Source of the DNA: Echria macrotheca
Lineage: Eukaryota; Ascomycota; Sordariomycetes; Sordariales; Schizotheciaceae
Direction of reading: 5' to 3'
NCBI GenBank assembly: GCA_030411725.1
Contig: MU839830.1
Coordinates: forward strand, 992,001-1,056,000
DNA length: 64,000 nucleotides
The notes beneath the pieces are model-generated. The model saw only the letters and a list, made by a program, of their open reading frames with translations, ran no database searches and was not told the DNA's origin. This document shows, in pieces, positions 1-12,837 of this stretch. Positions within the stretch are counted from its first letter, which is position 1; every line of letters begins with the position of its first letter. Both the position numbers and the translations under genes were made by a program.

Positions 1-1742
1 TTGAGCTTGATGATTCGCGGCCGCTGCTCCCTCAGCTCTTGCTCGCGCTTCTTGCAAGGATCGCAAATAAAATGGAAGTCGTTTTGATCAGCCTCTTCCT
101 CGGCGATACCCAGGCATTTGCTATGCTGCCAGACGTTACACCTCTCGCAGGCTACGCTGTGTGTGCCGTCGTCAACCTGACCGTAAAATCCACAGACGCA
201 GTCGAAAATCCAATCATCCTCCTCCTCTTCAAGCTCTTGTAGGGCTCGCTTGTTTTTCTCGATTTCGGCCTGTCGGTGCCGTTCCGACATGCGCCCGACG
301 CCGGTTGATTTGCTATCCTCCGACAGCTGAGCCAATTCTTCCTCGTGCTGGATTCGGCGGATCTCTCGCTCCTTGAGACGTTGTTCCCTTGACATTAATC
401 GCTTGTCCCTCTCCTGCTCCATCTTCGTCTTCTTCGCCTCCTCCTTGATCTTCTTCATCTCTTCTTCTTGTCTCCTCCGCACTTCCTCACGAGCCTGCTC
501 CTGGGCCTTTTGCTGTTCGAGCTTACCGGCGATCCGGCTTGATCTCTTGGCATGCGCCAACTTCTCCAGGTTCAGCAGCTCCTTCTCCCGCTGCAGTTGT
601 TTCCGTTTCCTGGATTCCTCCTGCCTTTCTAGGATGGGAACCAGATGCAACTGGATCTGGTTCCGCAGAACCTTTTCGTTGTCGTCTCGGCTTTTCTGTA
701 TGGTAGATAAAAATTGGCGTACTTCGTCCAGCGTGACGGCAATACACTCCCATTTCATCCCCCCCAGACCGTCGTCCTCTGGCTCATCGGGAGCGCCGAG
801 CTCAGAGTCCTCGTCCCCAGCGTCCTCCGCTTCGCTAAAGGCGGTCGTGGATACTCGTCGCCTCTTGCTTGCGCGCTGCGCAGCCTTTGCCTTTTTAGTA
901 TTCTTCTTGGGCTTCGCGACGGGCTTCGTCGGTGGTTGGGGGGCGTCGGTCAGGCGGTATATTCTGTTGTCATCAAGAACGAAGTAGGTGCGGTCGTGGC
1001 TATCCCAACCGTAGGGCTCAATCCGCTGCACCAAGTTAGCATAAAGAAGGGTTTGACTCTCGATACAGCGGCGCAACGAACCCAGTTTGTTTGATCCATA
1101 TCCTTTTGCTCATCTGTTTTCTCGCGCAAGCGCTCGGGGTTCATCATGACGATCTGTGTCATTTGTTGCAACACACGGATCTAGCAAGAGCCAAGGTCAG
1201 CAGCCCGCAGGGCAGTATATCTGGTTGCGAGCCTTACTTTCATGAAAACGTCGAAGTCGGCGAATTTAGCGGGCGCCTCTTCTGTTCCGAAAGGGTTCTT
1301 CTCGGGAGCCTTGGCAAGAAACTGCCGCCTAGTATACTCATCAAACAATTCGTGGCTACGCCTTGTCAGCCCTGTTTCGGGATCGCGATCGCTATCTGGG
1401 GCACATACGTCAAACCGCGATGCGACGACAGGAATTTTAGGAGGCCGAGGCCGATTTCCTGGAGAGCCATAGAGCCAGGCTTGAGGCATTCCGCTTCGAG
1501 ATCCTGAAATTGAGTATATCAGCGTTAGAGACGTCCAGAAGCCCACTTGAATGCCGCCATCGACTTGCCTCGATGTCGAGATCATCGTCCAACTTGAGAG
1601 CCTTGCCAAAGAGTAGGATGAACTGGAACAGGTTGGCGAATTGCCACATATTCCGAATGCGATGCAGCATCGAAGGAGGCTCGGAGGACTCGGGACCCGC
1701 CGAGGCGGTCTCTTGCAACGCCCGTTTACGCGCGGTCGGCAT
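1..1742 (-). CDS. DDT/WHIM/PHD-finger chromatin remodelling accessory protein (partial, 3' end off window)
   Basis: Probable nuclear subunit of an ISWI-type remodelling complex. Five exons are read on the minus strand: 1742-1569, 1503-1409, 1361-1238, 1180-1082 and 1025-1 (continues off the left edge), giving about 505 residues. Residues about 30-100 form a DDT-type domain (MWQFANLFQFILLFGKAL, then FDEYTRRQFLAKAPEKNPFG). Next come a WHIM-like NPERLREK / YGWDSHDRTYFVLDD segment, a long basic-acidic coiled coil (about 290-430) and a PHD finger (about 432-482: CVCGFYGQ, ACERCNVWQHSKCLG, FICDPC). The domain order recalls yeast Itc1/Ioc2 and animal ACF1/WSTF families, which partner ISWI; the precise orthologue is not claimed. 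The start is the ATG opening MPTARKRALQ. Intron 1 (1504-1568) appears to be GC-AG, with donor GCAAGT. The other introns (1362-1408, 1181-1237, 1026-1081) are GT-AG. No other gene lies between it and the divergent channel gene. Confidence 0.85.
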
Positions 1743-3504
1743 CTTGGACTGACTTGTGCAAGCGTCGAGGGATGGATTGTGCGACGACCGCGGTGCGCCA
1801 AACAGTGCGGCGTGATTAAGCGATTCCGGGACTGACGGTGCGAGAATGAAAACTCATAGCATTAATATTTTGTTCGGAAGTAAAGAAAAAAAAAACAAGG
1901 AGTGGGGTGGTAGAATCGACCGTGGTTGCAGCACAGCTCCCCGCGCGAAAGTGGTCAAAAGGGAGCTCGACGTGAGTTCCAGAAAGTTTGTCGTGCGCGC
2001 TTCGGGTGCGGGACGTGGCGCGGCAGGACGCGACGGTTAGCGCGAGAGAGCTTGGCTTGCAGCCAGGGTGAAAGTGGGGTTCTCATTTGATGCATATCGT
2101 CCTAACACTTGACACTTGCCTTACGGAATACGTGCAACCATGTGGGAGGCTGCTGTAACCTACCTATGCTTGCATCCGGACAGGGCGGGAGACACTACTG
2201 TGTATGGATGGATACATCCACCCACGCAAGAGGGAAGGGTGCTACATAGTCAGACATCACGACTTTCCGGGCATGTTAATAACCGAACGGTTGCCGCAAT
2301 GGTACTTCCTCGCGGCGGCAACTCACGTGACATATCATGCGCCCACTAGTTCTTGTTGGAAGTGTTTCCCAAGGCGAACCCGGTCGTTGGTGTCAGTGAC
2401 TTTGTGGGCTCGTATTCTCGCCGCGCGTTTCAGGAAGGTGTGAGTGTGACGGATGCCGAAGGCTGTTCGGGAAGCATCACGAGTAGTCAACCCACCGGGA
2501 GAAATACAAACCCGTAAAAGTGTCAAAGTGAGATCGTATAGTTCTAGTTAGCATGGTGCTGATCGACCCAGCAGAACTCCATGACTGTCAAAAGTGTCAT
2601 TTCAGCCTGCAGTCGAGAAGTATGCGCGGCCCGGACCTAAAAAGAAAAAAGAGCAAGAGGCCTCTCAAAAACACAGCGGCCGTTCCGAAGAAGGTTGAGG
2701 TCCCGAAACGAACCGGTCGTTCGTTAGCACTTCCGATTGAAGATTTCCTCGGTCCTCCTCATTGATCGAAGGTTTCTTGCCTTGGTTATTTTTATTTTTA
2801 TCTGGACGTCATACAGCTCGACGTGCAAGTCGGCTTTCTTTGTTCCCCACGACCTGCAGCTGCGGCTGGGCTGTCAGTCACGCATCTGAGGCCCCTGAGT
2901 GGAAGCCACGGATCCGAGCGGACCGTTGGACGAGTTGAACTAGCGCGAAACATCAAGGACCTTGATCCAATCAGGCGCCAGTCCCGGGCGTTATTCGCAC
3001 TGTTGGCCCGCCGGAAAATACCCCTGCATTCCTCCAACCAACAGCAGTTCCAGGTTGAACTGCGCCAGAGTTACAGTGCATCAAGACACTGTGATGCTCA
3101 CTTCTGACCGTCGTTCGCGGGGGCTGAGCTGAAAGTCAACATTTCCAGAACAACGCGGCCATACCGAGTAGCACTTCCAGATCACGGAACCGTCAATCCG
3201 ACCAATTCGCAGTATCGTCCATCAGCATCTGTCGGCTCAATACCGCCGCCCTCGGCTCACAGCAGGTTCTGCTCGTCCAGCGATCGGTGACCCCCCGACA
3301 GACGCGGAAGCGATTCGAGACGAACCAGCCCTCGCCGATTTCGAGCGCCTCAAGGCGCCGCACCTCGTGATACGACGACGATACTCTCCGCCCAGTTGGG
3401 CATAGACGATGATATCTTCTGGACCTGGCTGAAAGAACTGCGAATGCGCAAGCGCATTGCGCGAAGCCCCGCGGTGCTGCTGAACAGCCATCCGACCCGA
3501 CAGC
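1743..3504. other. Divergent intergenic region between PHD gene and CCH1
   Basis: This 1.76-kb spacer lies between two divergently transcribed genes, so it must hold both promoters. It has an A-rich tract near 1884-1895 and a CACGTG at 2323-2328. A short open frame at 2553-2765 has no recognisable features. I see no supported gene or RNA here. Confidence 0.6.
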
Positions 3505-6500
3505 ATGAGTAGCCACGGGGCGCCCGATCCCCAAGGCAATCGTCCTCCTCCGCAATCAATACCCTTACGAGACCTACAGAGGACATCTGGTGGATCGGAT
3601 TCGGGCCCTGGAGGAAATATGGGCCGCGACGATGGTCCCGGTGGTCGGTCGCATCAGGATGGAGCTGGTCCCGGGGACCGAGGGCGGACGCCCTCACCAG
3701 CCCCAATCCCAATGTCGGCCAACCTTTCGGGACTCTCGACCTACTGGGAACAGCCATATCCCATGTCCCACGACGACATCAGCGGTAACAACTCCCCCAT
3801 CGACGTCTCTCTCCAGTTTGCGCTGCCCCCCGATATCCGACAACCGTCGATGGGAGATGCCCCTCCCTACACGCCTACCGCCCAAGGACCTTACCATACG
3901 CCACATGCCTACTATGAGGAGCGCGCCGATACCGATTCCGTCGAATCTGACCGGGCACCCTTGAAGCCATCGGCTCAGCCCATGGGCGGGCTCGAGCCTC
4001 CAGAAGGAGAATCCGCGCCGCGAGACAGTTTCCAGACCGTGTCGGACATGGGGAATAGTCCAGCGAGGCAGAGAAACACCCAAATGCTCGGCTACGATTT
4101 GGAGCCCGGATTTGGCGCGGGCCGCCCACGGAGCTATGGAGATACACTGTCGCCCGGCGGAAATCGCAAGTCTCGATCTCAGTCGACCAGCGGCGCATTG
4201 TCTAGGGCCGGCTCGATCATGAGAGCCATGTCACAACGTGTGGTGATGATTAGTGGAGAGGGCGACTTGGTTGAACAGCAGGCTCGGAGGGAGAGATCGC
4301 GGTCCCCGAGCGCGGATGGCCGACGACCAAGTAATCCATCGGGACCGATGTTGGTGGACACATCGTATCCATCGCAGCTGTTCCAAATGCCCTCTGAAAA
4401 GAGGCCAGAACCCGAGACCACGTATGCCTACCCGGATGAGCCACCCGCATTCACGCCTCGCCCTCGAGGTCCGATGCCCAATCCTTTGAAAGGAAACTCG
4501 CTCGGCATATTCGGCCCAGATAACCGGTTACGAACACGGTTATGCGATATCCTAGTGAGCCGGTGGATGGAGCCGCTCATCCTCATCCTGATCATTCTCC
4601 AGGCGGTTCTCCTAGCCGTCGAAGCTGCACCCGACGTCTTCGTACCTGGGAACGCACGGCCGCAACGTTGGGGTGGCTCTTCTATTGATTGGGCAATATT
4701 CGCCCTGTTCGTCGTCTTCACCTTCGAGATCATAGCCAAGATTATTGTGTCTGGCTTCGTCATCAACGCTCCTGAATATACGCAGGGTAACGATCAGCGC
4801 CGTATCAGGGAGAGGATAGCCGAACAGTACCGCGTCATCTTCCAACCCCAGCGGCACAAATCGGTTCGGAAACCCCGTCAGGAGCAATTTACACCGGCTA
4901 CCACTTTTGCGAGATCCTTCACGATGATGCAGGGTCCGAGTACCCAAGGCACTCTCGAAGAGCAGCTTCGTCTTCACTTGGCCCGTCGAGCGTTTCTACG
5001 ACACGGCTTTAACAGGTTGGATTTTGTGGCAGTGGTATCATTCTGGATTTCGTTTGTTTTGAGCATATCTGGCCTAGAGTCTCGATATCACATCTACGTA
5101 TTTCGGATGCTCAGTTGCTTGCGGATTATCCGTCTTCTGGCACTTACTAAGGGCAACCTCGTAAGCCAATCTTCCCGTGCTAACATCATGACGACTAACG
5201 CGATACTACATAGATTATCCTTCGCAGTCTCAAGAAGGCCGCGCCGCTTCTGGTCCGGGTCTCATTCCTGATGGGCTTTTTCTGGCTCCTGTTCGCCATC
5301 ATCGGGGTGCAGAGTTTCAAGTCAAGCTTAAGCCGGCAATGCACATGGATTGATCCCACTGACCCAACAAACATGAGCGCTACATTCACGCCGGATATGT
5401 CGTTTTGTGGTGGTTACCTGAATACCTCTACCGGTCAACCGGAGCCGTGGGTGTTCTCCCCTACTAGGAGCTTGACGGATTTGCGGCCTGGTGCGCAGAC
5501 GGCCAAAGGGTTCATCTGCCCTAGAGGATCGCTATGTCTTCAAACGGACAACCCGTTCAACGGAACGGTTAATTTCGACGACATCGGCCACTCCCTCGAG
5601 CTGGTCTTCGTTATCATGAGCGCCAACACATTCACCGACCTGATGTATTATACGGTCAAATCCGATTTCCTTCCCGCGGCGCTGTTTTTCGGGGCCGGCA
5701 TCATCATCATGATGCTTTGGATGACGAACTTGTTGATTGCCGTCATCACGGCTTCCTTTCAGGTTATCCGAGAAGAATCCAAATCCAGTGCGTTCGCCGC
5801 CGAGGAACACTCATTTATGCCTTCGCTCAAGGAAGAAAATGTATGGCGACTATCGACATACCAAAAGATACTCAAGAAAACATCGCCGTTCTGGGTCCTT
5901 GTCATCGCCTACGGACTTCTCATCATGGCGTTCCGAAGCGCTACGATGCCAGACAGCCGAGAGACCTTGATTGACACCTCCGAATTCGTTGTCACCATCA
6001 TCCTGGACGTCGAGATACTGCTGAGGTTTATCGCGGACCCGCGTGGCTTTCACAGAAAGTTTCGGAACCTCTTCGATCTCGGACTTGCCGTCATGACAAC
6101 TGTCATCCTCATCCCGCCGATACGTAACTCGGGTCAGCTCTACAACTGGCTTACTGTTTTTCAGATATTGCGGGCGTACCGAGTGGTCTTGGCCATCCCA
6201 ATGACACGAAAGCTCATTCAGCTTGTTCTTGGCAACGTGACGGGTATCGGTAACCTGATGTTGTTCGTTTTCCTGATCACCTTTCTCATGGCCATCTTCG
6301 CAACACAACTCTTCCGAGGCGAGATTCCCGCCGAGGATGACCAACAAAACTTCATCAGAATACCCTTCAACACCATATACAACTCTTTCCTCGGCATGTA
6401 CCAAATCCTTTCTAGTGAGAACTGGACAGACATATTATATAGGGTTACTGCCTATACGACTTCGCTCAAGACGGCTTGGATTGGCGCTATATTCCTGATA

Positions 6501-9500
6501 GGATGGTTCATTCTCTCCTATTTCATTCTTATCAATATGTTCATCGCCGTCATCCAGGAGAATTTCGACGTTGGAGAAGACATGAAGCGGCTCGAGCAGG
6601 TCAGGGCGTTTCTTCAACGAAAGGAATTGGGTAGTTCGGGCAACCTCGCGCTTTCCAAGGTGTTTGCTTTCGGGAAGTCGCGCGGGCGTCAAGACCCTCT
6701 AGATTACGGGCCCTCCATGGCAGAGATGCTGTTGAAGGAGGCCGTGGTTCGCGAGTTCCTCGACGACTCGATGGACCCCCTCCAGGATTCCGGTCCGGGG
6801 ATCTCGTCTGCGCCAACCATGGGCCCCAACAAGGAGGTCAACGTGGGGACCCTTTCTTCCATCTGGGGCAGGATTGTTTCAAAGGTTAGCAGCCGGGAGC
6901 CCAACCCATTCTATTCCAATGTCCGCTTCGATGGGCCAAGCGACAATCTTGATCCTCGGCAGATGGCTCGTCAAGCTGTTCACGCCACAGCATCGCGCCG
7001 CAAAGCGCAGCGAGAATATCTCATTCGCCACCCGACCTACAACAACTCCCTCTTCATATTCACGCCTCGGAACCCCCTCAGGCGGCTCTGCCAGCAAATC
7101 GTCGGTCCTGCTCGGGGCTCAGAGCGGGTCGACGGCCTGCAGCCCAACAAATACGCCTGGTACACCTTCTCGGCCCTAATCTACGCTGCCATTGTTGCCA
7201 TGGTCATCCTCGCGTGCGTTACTACTCCTCTGTACCAGAGAGAGTACTTTGAAACGCACACTTTCAACATTTTCAACTGGTTCGTCTGGACCGACACCGC
7301 TTTTGCCATCATCTTCACCCTAGAAGCCGTGATCAAGATCATCGCAGACGGCCTCTTCTGGACCCCGAACGCGTTCCTTCGAAGTACGTGGGGCGTTATC
7401 GACGCCGTCGTGCTGATCACGCTCTGGATCAACGTCGTCACTCTTTTTACTAATGACGGTGCCGTGTCACGAGCTGTGGGTGCTTTCAAGGCGCTGAGAG
7501 CTCTGCGCCTTCTCAATGTCAGCGACAGCGCCAGAGAGACATTTCACTCGCTGTTGGTTGTTGGGGGTTGGAAAATTATCAGCGTAGGTCCTCACTTCTT
7601 GACACCCTTTCTACATCAGACTTTGCTAACGCATGTCGTCAGGCTGCTTTTGTCTCCATCTCCCTGCTAATCCCCTTCGCGCTCTACGGGGTGAACCTTT
7701 TCAGCGGGAAACTGTTGGCGTGCAACGACGGTTCACCCGACATTGTCAATCTTGTCGACTGTTTGGGAGAGTACAACAGTATGCCGTTCAACAACAACTG
7801 GCCCGTCATAGCACCTAGGGCGGCCAATAATCCCTACTTTAACTTTGACGATTTCGGGTCAGCTCTGTTTATTCTCTTCCAGATCGTCAGCCAGGAGGGC
7901 TGGGTCGACGTGTCGTTCGCCGTCCAGGCCATCACCGGCAAGGGCCTGCAACCCCAAGGGGCGCCGCCCTTTGCAGCCCAAGGGAATGCGCTGTTCTTCG
8001 TCATCTTCAACTTGCTGGCCACAGTCTTCGTCCTTACGCTGTTCATATCTGTCTTCATGAGGAACTATACCGAGCAAACGGGTGTCGCCTTCTTGACAGC
8101 CGAACAGAGATCATGGCTGGAACTTCGCAAGCTTCTCCGCCAGATTTCACCCTCCAAGAGCGCGTATGACGAAAGCAAGAAAAAGTGGAAGATGTGGTGC
8201 CACAAGCGCGCGATCGAGAAGCGTGGCAAATGGTACATGGCCATAACAGGCGTACTCGTTTTCCATCTCATCCTGCTGCTTGCCGAATTCTACAACGAAC
8301 CCACGTGGTGGACTCGTACCCGCGATATCCTGTTCCTTGCGTTCACGCTCATCTACATCACCAACATCGTTGTCCGCATCGTTGGCCTCGGGTGGACTCG
8401 CTTCCGCAGAAGCTCATGGGATCTCTTTTCGCTTGTCGCGGTTATCGGCGCTTTCGCGACGTCGGTGCTGTTTTTGACCAACACCATGTACGACACCTAC
8501 ATTCAACTCCACAAGTTCTTCCTGGTGGCCCTGGTTCTCCTGCTTATCCCGAGGAACGATGCCCTGGACCAACTGTTCAAGACGGCTGCTGCGAGTCTCA
8601 AAACGATCGGGAGCCTGCTGGCGACTTGGCTCGTCTTCTTCTTGGTGTTCGCCATCGCGCTCACGCAAACGTTCAGTCTGACCCGCTTCGGCCCCGAAGA
8701 GGACGCCAATATCAATTTCCGCACCGTGCCGCACGCCCTCATTCTTCTCTTCCGATTCAGCTGCGGAGAGGGGTGGAACTCGGTCATGGAAGACTTTGCC
8801 CAGATCAGGGCGCCACTCTGCGTCGAGGGCACCACCTTTTATGACAGCGACTGCGGCAGTACCGCGTGGGCCCGGGTGTTGTTTACCGCGTGGAACATCA
8901 TCAGCATGTACATCTTTGTCAACTTGTTTATTTCGCTCATCTACGAGAGTTTCTCGTATGTATACCAGCGGACGAGCGGCCTCGCGGTCGTTGACCGTGA
9001 CGAGATCCGCCGATTCAAGGAGGCGTGGCGCAGCGTCGATCCGTCAGGGACGGGATTCATCAGCAAAGAAGCGTTCCCACGCCTCCTGGGCGAGCTCTCT
9101 GGTGTCTTTGAGATGCGCATCTACGACGCAAACGACTCGGTGCGCTCCATTCTCGAGGACGTCCGCGGTGGAGATACAGCCAGTCTTCGGCACGCGTCCT
9201 TCGTGAGCAGCAGCCAGTATCAAACAGGCATCGACCTGAAGAGGTTGAATGAGCGGCTATCCAAAATCAACGTGGCTGAGGTGCGCGAACGTCGACGACG
9301 GTTCAACATCTTTTTTGAGGAAGTCATGGTGTCTGCGGATCCGGAGAGGGGTATCTCGTTTACGACGGTACTGATGGTTCTGGCTCACTATAAAATCATC
9401 AGTGATAGCAAAAGCTTACGGTATGTTCGGTATATTTCATAAATCCTTGGCGATGGATGCTAATCATGTCATCATGCAGGCTCGAGGAGTTCTTGCGGCG

Positions 9501-10095
9501 ACGCGCACGGCTTCAGCGTGTGGAGGAGGAAGTCCGCAGACGCATCGTATTGGGCTTCTTTGACATGCTGTATTACTCACGTCAGTTCAAGCGGCGTATG
9601 GAGCTCAAGAGTTCGGCACGCATGACGGCAGTTCCACAGTTGGGTGTGCCCGAGATTTTGGTGGACAATGAGGAGGAGCGAGCAGATCGCAAGGCTGGCA
9701 AGAAGGTCGACACGACCAGGGAGGCAGGCTCCGGGGCGAACGACCTGCTTTCGCCGGTAGATACACATGCGCATCACCGCAGCTGGTCGGGCATGAGCGC
9801 CGACTTGTCCTCGCTCGACACGTCATACGGACATCCTCTGGCAAGTCCGCGAGCGTCCGGGCTCACATCGCCCAGCCACCGCAACCAGCCGAGCGCCTTT
9901 AGTTTCGAGCTGCACGAGCCCATGGACGGGACAGATGATATAGACGACGGCACGAGGGTGGGCCAGCGAGGCAGCGCGGTGAGTCCCGAGCAGGTGAGGG
10001 AGATGCTTGACGGGTCGGCATGGATGAAGAGCATTAGGAGGAGCGCGACCATGAAGCGGAACCAACAATGGGGAGGCGGCCAGGGCAGCTACTGA
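3505..10095 (+). CDS. cch1: Cch1-type voltage-gated calcium channel alpha-1 subunit
   Basis: Pore-forming plasma-membrane Ca2+ channel of the fungal high-affinity uptake system, which in yeast and Neurospora works with Mid1. Four exons (3505-5160, 5214-7583, 7643-9420, 9480-10095) join in frame to 2139 aa, the usual size for the family. The N-terminal ~340 residues are Ser/Pro-rich and probably cytosolic. Four six-helix repeats follow. The pore-loop positions read N690 (SANTFTD), E954 (SSENWTD), E1427 (SQEGWVD) and E1718 (CGEGWNS), the N-E-E-E pattern known for fungal Cch1 rather than animal EEEE. S4 segments are clear in repeats I-III (CLRIIRLLAL, LRAYRVVLA, KALRALRLL) and poor in positive charge in repeat IV. 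A degenerate EF-hand-like loop starts at D1808 (DPSGTGFI). The Ser-rich C-tail ends at a TGA. All introns are GT-AG. The start is the first ATG of the long frame. Confidence 0.96.
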
Positions 10096-12552
10096 AGGGC
10101 CTTAATTTGGGAGGATGGGCATTATTGTTTATCGGGCGACGATATCCAATGGGCTGGCGTTTGGGCATGGTGTTCTTGATTATCTCACGATGGACGGATG
10201 GATCTGGTTCGGTTGCATGAGCGATGACAATGGGATTGCATACTGTTCTAATAGGTGCTTTTGTTGTTCTACGCAGAGCGAGGCGCTTCGGATACTGGGT
10301 GTATGTTTGATGCTCGACATCGATTTGGACAGTCCCTAGCGGCTGTGCATTCATCAGGAAATAGAATATGTAAATACCACAGTTACATAGTCAATGGCCT
10401 CCTACACGAGGACCGTGTCAAATACCAACGGTCGAATTCACATACAGGGGAGAATTGCGATCTGGAGTGAGCTTTCACCGATGGCATACATGCTGCGCCG
10501 CAGTGCATCAACACCTAACGGCTCATACACTCGGAGACAGAGAAAAGAGAGGGAAAGGATGTGGTGTGATGGGCATATCTTTGCTTGACTCGTTTTTTCG
10601 TTGAGAACCAAGGGCACTGATATCTAAAATAGCTCCAACCAGCTACGCTTCCTACCGGGTGCTCTCTCTTCTTGCCATCGGGAGCTACGGGCGATCATGT
10701 TATGCGGCGCTCGTCTAGACTTAAGGCTTGGGGAATATAGTAGAAAATAGGGACGAATATCGGTTTGTGATGGAGCTCAGATCACCGTGGCAGTGTCAAA
10801 TCCTCGACCCTTTTCTCCCGTTCCCGTGCCCCCCTCTTTCACGGAATCGACGGTGTTGGGTAAAGCTCAAGACGATCTGAGGGCTGTGCAGCTAGGTTCT
10901 CTTCGACATTCCGCACCCACCCTTATTTCGATACCAAGTCTCGCAGACTATCGAATGGTCGGCTTCAACTGCCCTTTCCTCGCTATCCACTCTTACACTT
11001 GATGAAACTATTGCGTGTGGCCCACGGAGCCCGTGGTTCGATTTCATGCGAGCATTCCAGAAGTCTTCGATCGAGGGACGAAACGAAGGGCAGCGAGGGA
11101 GAGACCAAGAAAGCATGAAAGATTGATGAATTCCTGCCAACCAGGCGGCCTATTTTCAACCCCACCAAACTCGGAACAACCACTATCGTCTTTGTTATAT
11201 TGGCCAGGGTGTCGTGGCAGCGAGAGAAGGGAGGTAACGTTGGGTGCTGCGATGACGTGAAACATGGCCGTCATGCCCCTGATACCTCGCCCCTTGAACC
11301 CTAGAGGGGAATTGGTGAGGGGGACTGTCTCAGCTGTGTCACTAACACGGATGCTGCAGATTCTGCAAGGACACCTGTTAGGTGTGTCCTCTAACCATGG
11401 GAGGGTCACTCCCATGGCGATCACACATTATGCCATTGCTGCCATCCCATCCTCATCCCACCCCATCCGTCTCCTTCGCTACGGCACGAAGTTCGGGTCG
11501 GCCACCACCCACTCGAGACGCAGGTACGGATGAATCCCGTTTCCCAGCTGGCCCTTGGGTCTCGAGGCCGGCAAAGACGGTCGCTGCAACGTCAATAAGG
11601 TTTGTTGACAATCCAGCCACATGTCACTACCTACCATTCGCACTGCAGAACAAGCGGTGAATTCCTCCTTTTTTTTATTCTTTTTTTTTCTTTGCTGTCT
11701 GTCACAAAAGTGCCAAGGATTTTGACCCGCTGTCGTTGTCTGCGACGCTGCGGGGTGCCAGAAGCCCCGCTGTTTCGAGGGAGAGGGGCCGGGCGAGATC
11801 GCGTGTTTCACCACGGTTTTTCTCTCCTCAGCAGACCTCCAGCAGGCCAAAACAGTGCCGTCAGTGCTCGCAGTACTCTCCAGCGGGCCAGCACCCACGC
11901 CCCCCGGGGCAGCTGTCTTGACACACACGGGGAGGGGTCCCGGCCGCTTGGCAATGTCCTTCGCTCGTCCCGTTCTTGCGAGTTCCAGACTCGTCACCGT
12001 CAGAGAACTTGTGATGCGCATGAGGGATGTTCTGCAGTGCCCTTTTCTGCCCTTTCCCTGTCTTTCTTTTTTGGGCCCCCCGGTTCTTGTGTCCGAGCTG
12101 GCTGTGCTTTGCTCCTGCACTCCTTGTTTCCCTCCTGCAGGAGAGGGAGTTCCCCGTGTCCGGTCCCCTCCCCTGCTGCCATCGCCGCAAGACATCCCGG
12201 CCAATTCCTTTCTCCTTTGAAGACCCTCCCGACAAATGCCATATCATCATTACTTAAGACTTGCTCCCGCTCCCCGACTACCCTTCAGATCATCTCTCGT
12301 GTGTCCCCAGCCCGAGCTCCGCCTTCCACATTTCCGGCGTGTTATTGCTGTTGTTGTCGACGACGCAATTTAGTCTTGTAATCCTTTTCGGCGCCAGGTC
12401 GTCCAGTCTTTTTCAACGACCAAACCCATCCCTTCGCTTCGACCTCGTCGTCACTCGCTTCAGTATCCCCGCCGCGAAATCTGCTTATCAGGCTGGGCCT
12501 CCTACATTCACTCTCCCAACCTCGACGAACCTCGCAAACCCTACCATCCAAG
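10096..12552. other. Intergenic region with long pyrimidine-rich leader
   Basis: No gene is supported in this 2.4 kb. From about 11640 to 12550 the plus strand is strongly pyrimidine-rich (T and C tracts at 11655-11695 and 12040-12070), as in promoters and long 5' leaders of filamentous fungi. It probably belongs to the small gene at 12553. Several short open frames exist; none has protein-like character. Confidence 0.5.
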
Positions 12553-12837
12553 ATGCAGTCTTCACGCTTCCACTCGATCACTGCCCGCTTCTCCCCGCAG
12601 AAGCTCCGGACATCGTTCCGCCGGTCATCATCGTCGGCGTCGTCACGGGCCAGCACAGATCGGGACTCGTTCATATCGAACGCGAGCTCGCCCGTCAGCA
12701 CCATCAACAGCATCATCTTCCGGCAAAAGTCGATGATGAACCTCGAGGACGAAGAGGAGCGCCGAGAGCTCAACATCCTCGAGCCCAGGCCAGCCGTCTA
12801 TTTCTGCAGCCTGGAAGAGCGAATGGGGTCACTCTAA
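12553..12837 (+). CDS. Small hypothetical protein, Ser/Arg-rich N-terminus (94 aa)
   Basis: Uninterrupted 94-aa frame opening MQSSRFHSITARFSPQKL. The first half is rich in Ser and Arg with phosphosite-like runs (RRSSSSASSRAS). The second half is more structured: an acidic stretch (MNLEDEEERRELNILEP) and the end RPAVYFCSLEERMGSL. I see no signal peptide or membrane segment. The frame follows a long pyrimidine-rich leader, as short regulatory genes often do. The C-terminal EPRPxVY..xEERMGS pattern looks like a conserved short motif, but I cannot name a family. Length alone would be weak evidence; the charge-patterned C-terminus, ATG in context CAAGATG and leader make a real gene likely. Confidence 0.6.
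   Translation: MQSSRFHSITARFSPQKLRTSFRRSSSSASSRASTDRDSFISNASSPVSTINSIIFRQKSMMNLEDEEERRELNILEPRPAVYFCSLEERMGSL

Noticed and set aside
373..987. 204-codon plus-strand open frame
   Set aside because: It is antisense to the Lys/Glu-rich coiled coil and linker of the PHD protein; Ser/Leu/Phe/Cys composition is the expected mirror of that coding strand.
2553..2765. 70-codon frame between the PHD gene and CCH1
   Set aside because: Short, Lys-rich by an A-rich tract, no conserved pattern or leader; likely chance.
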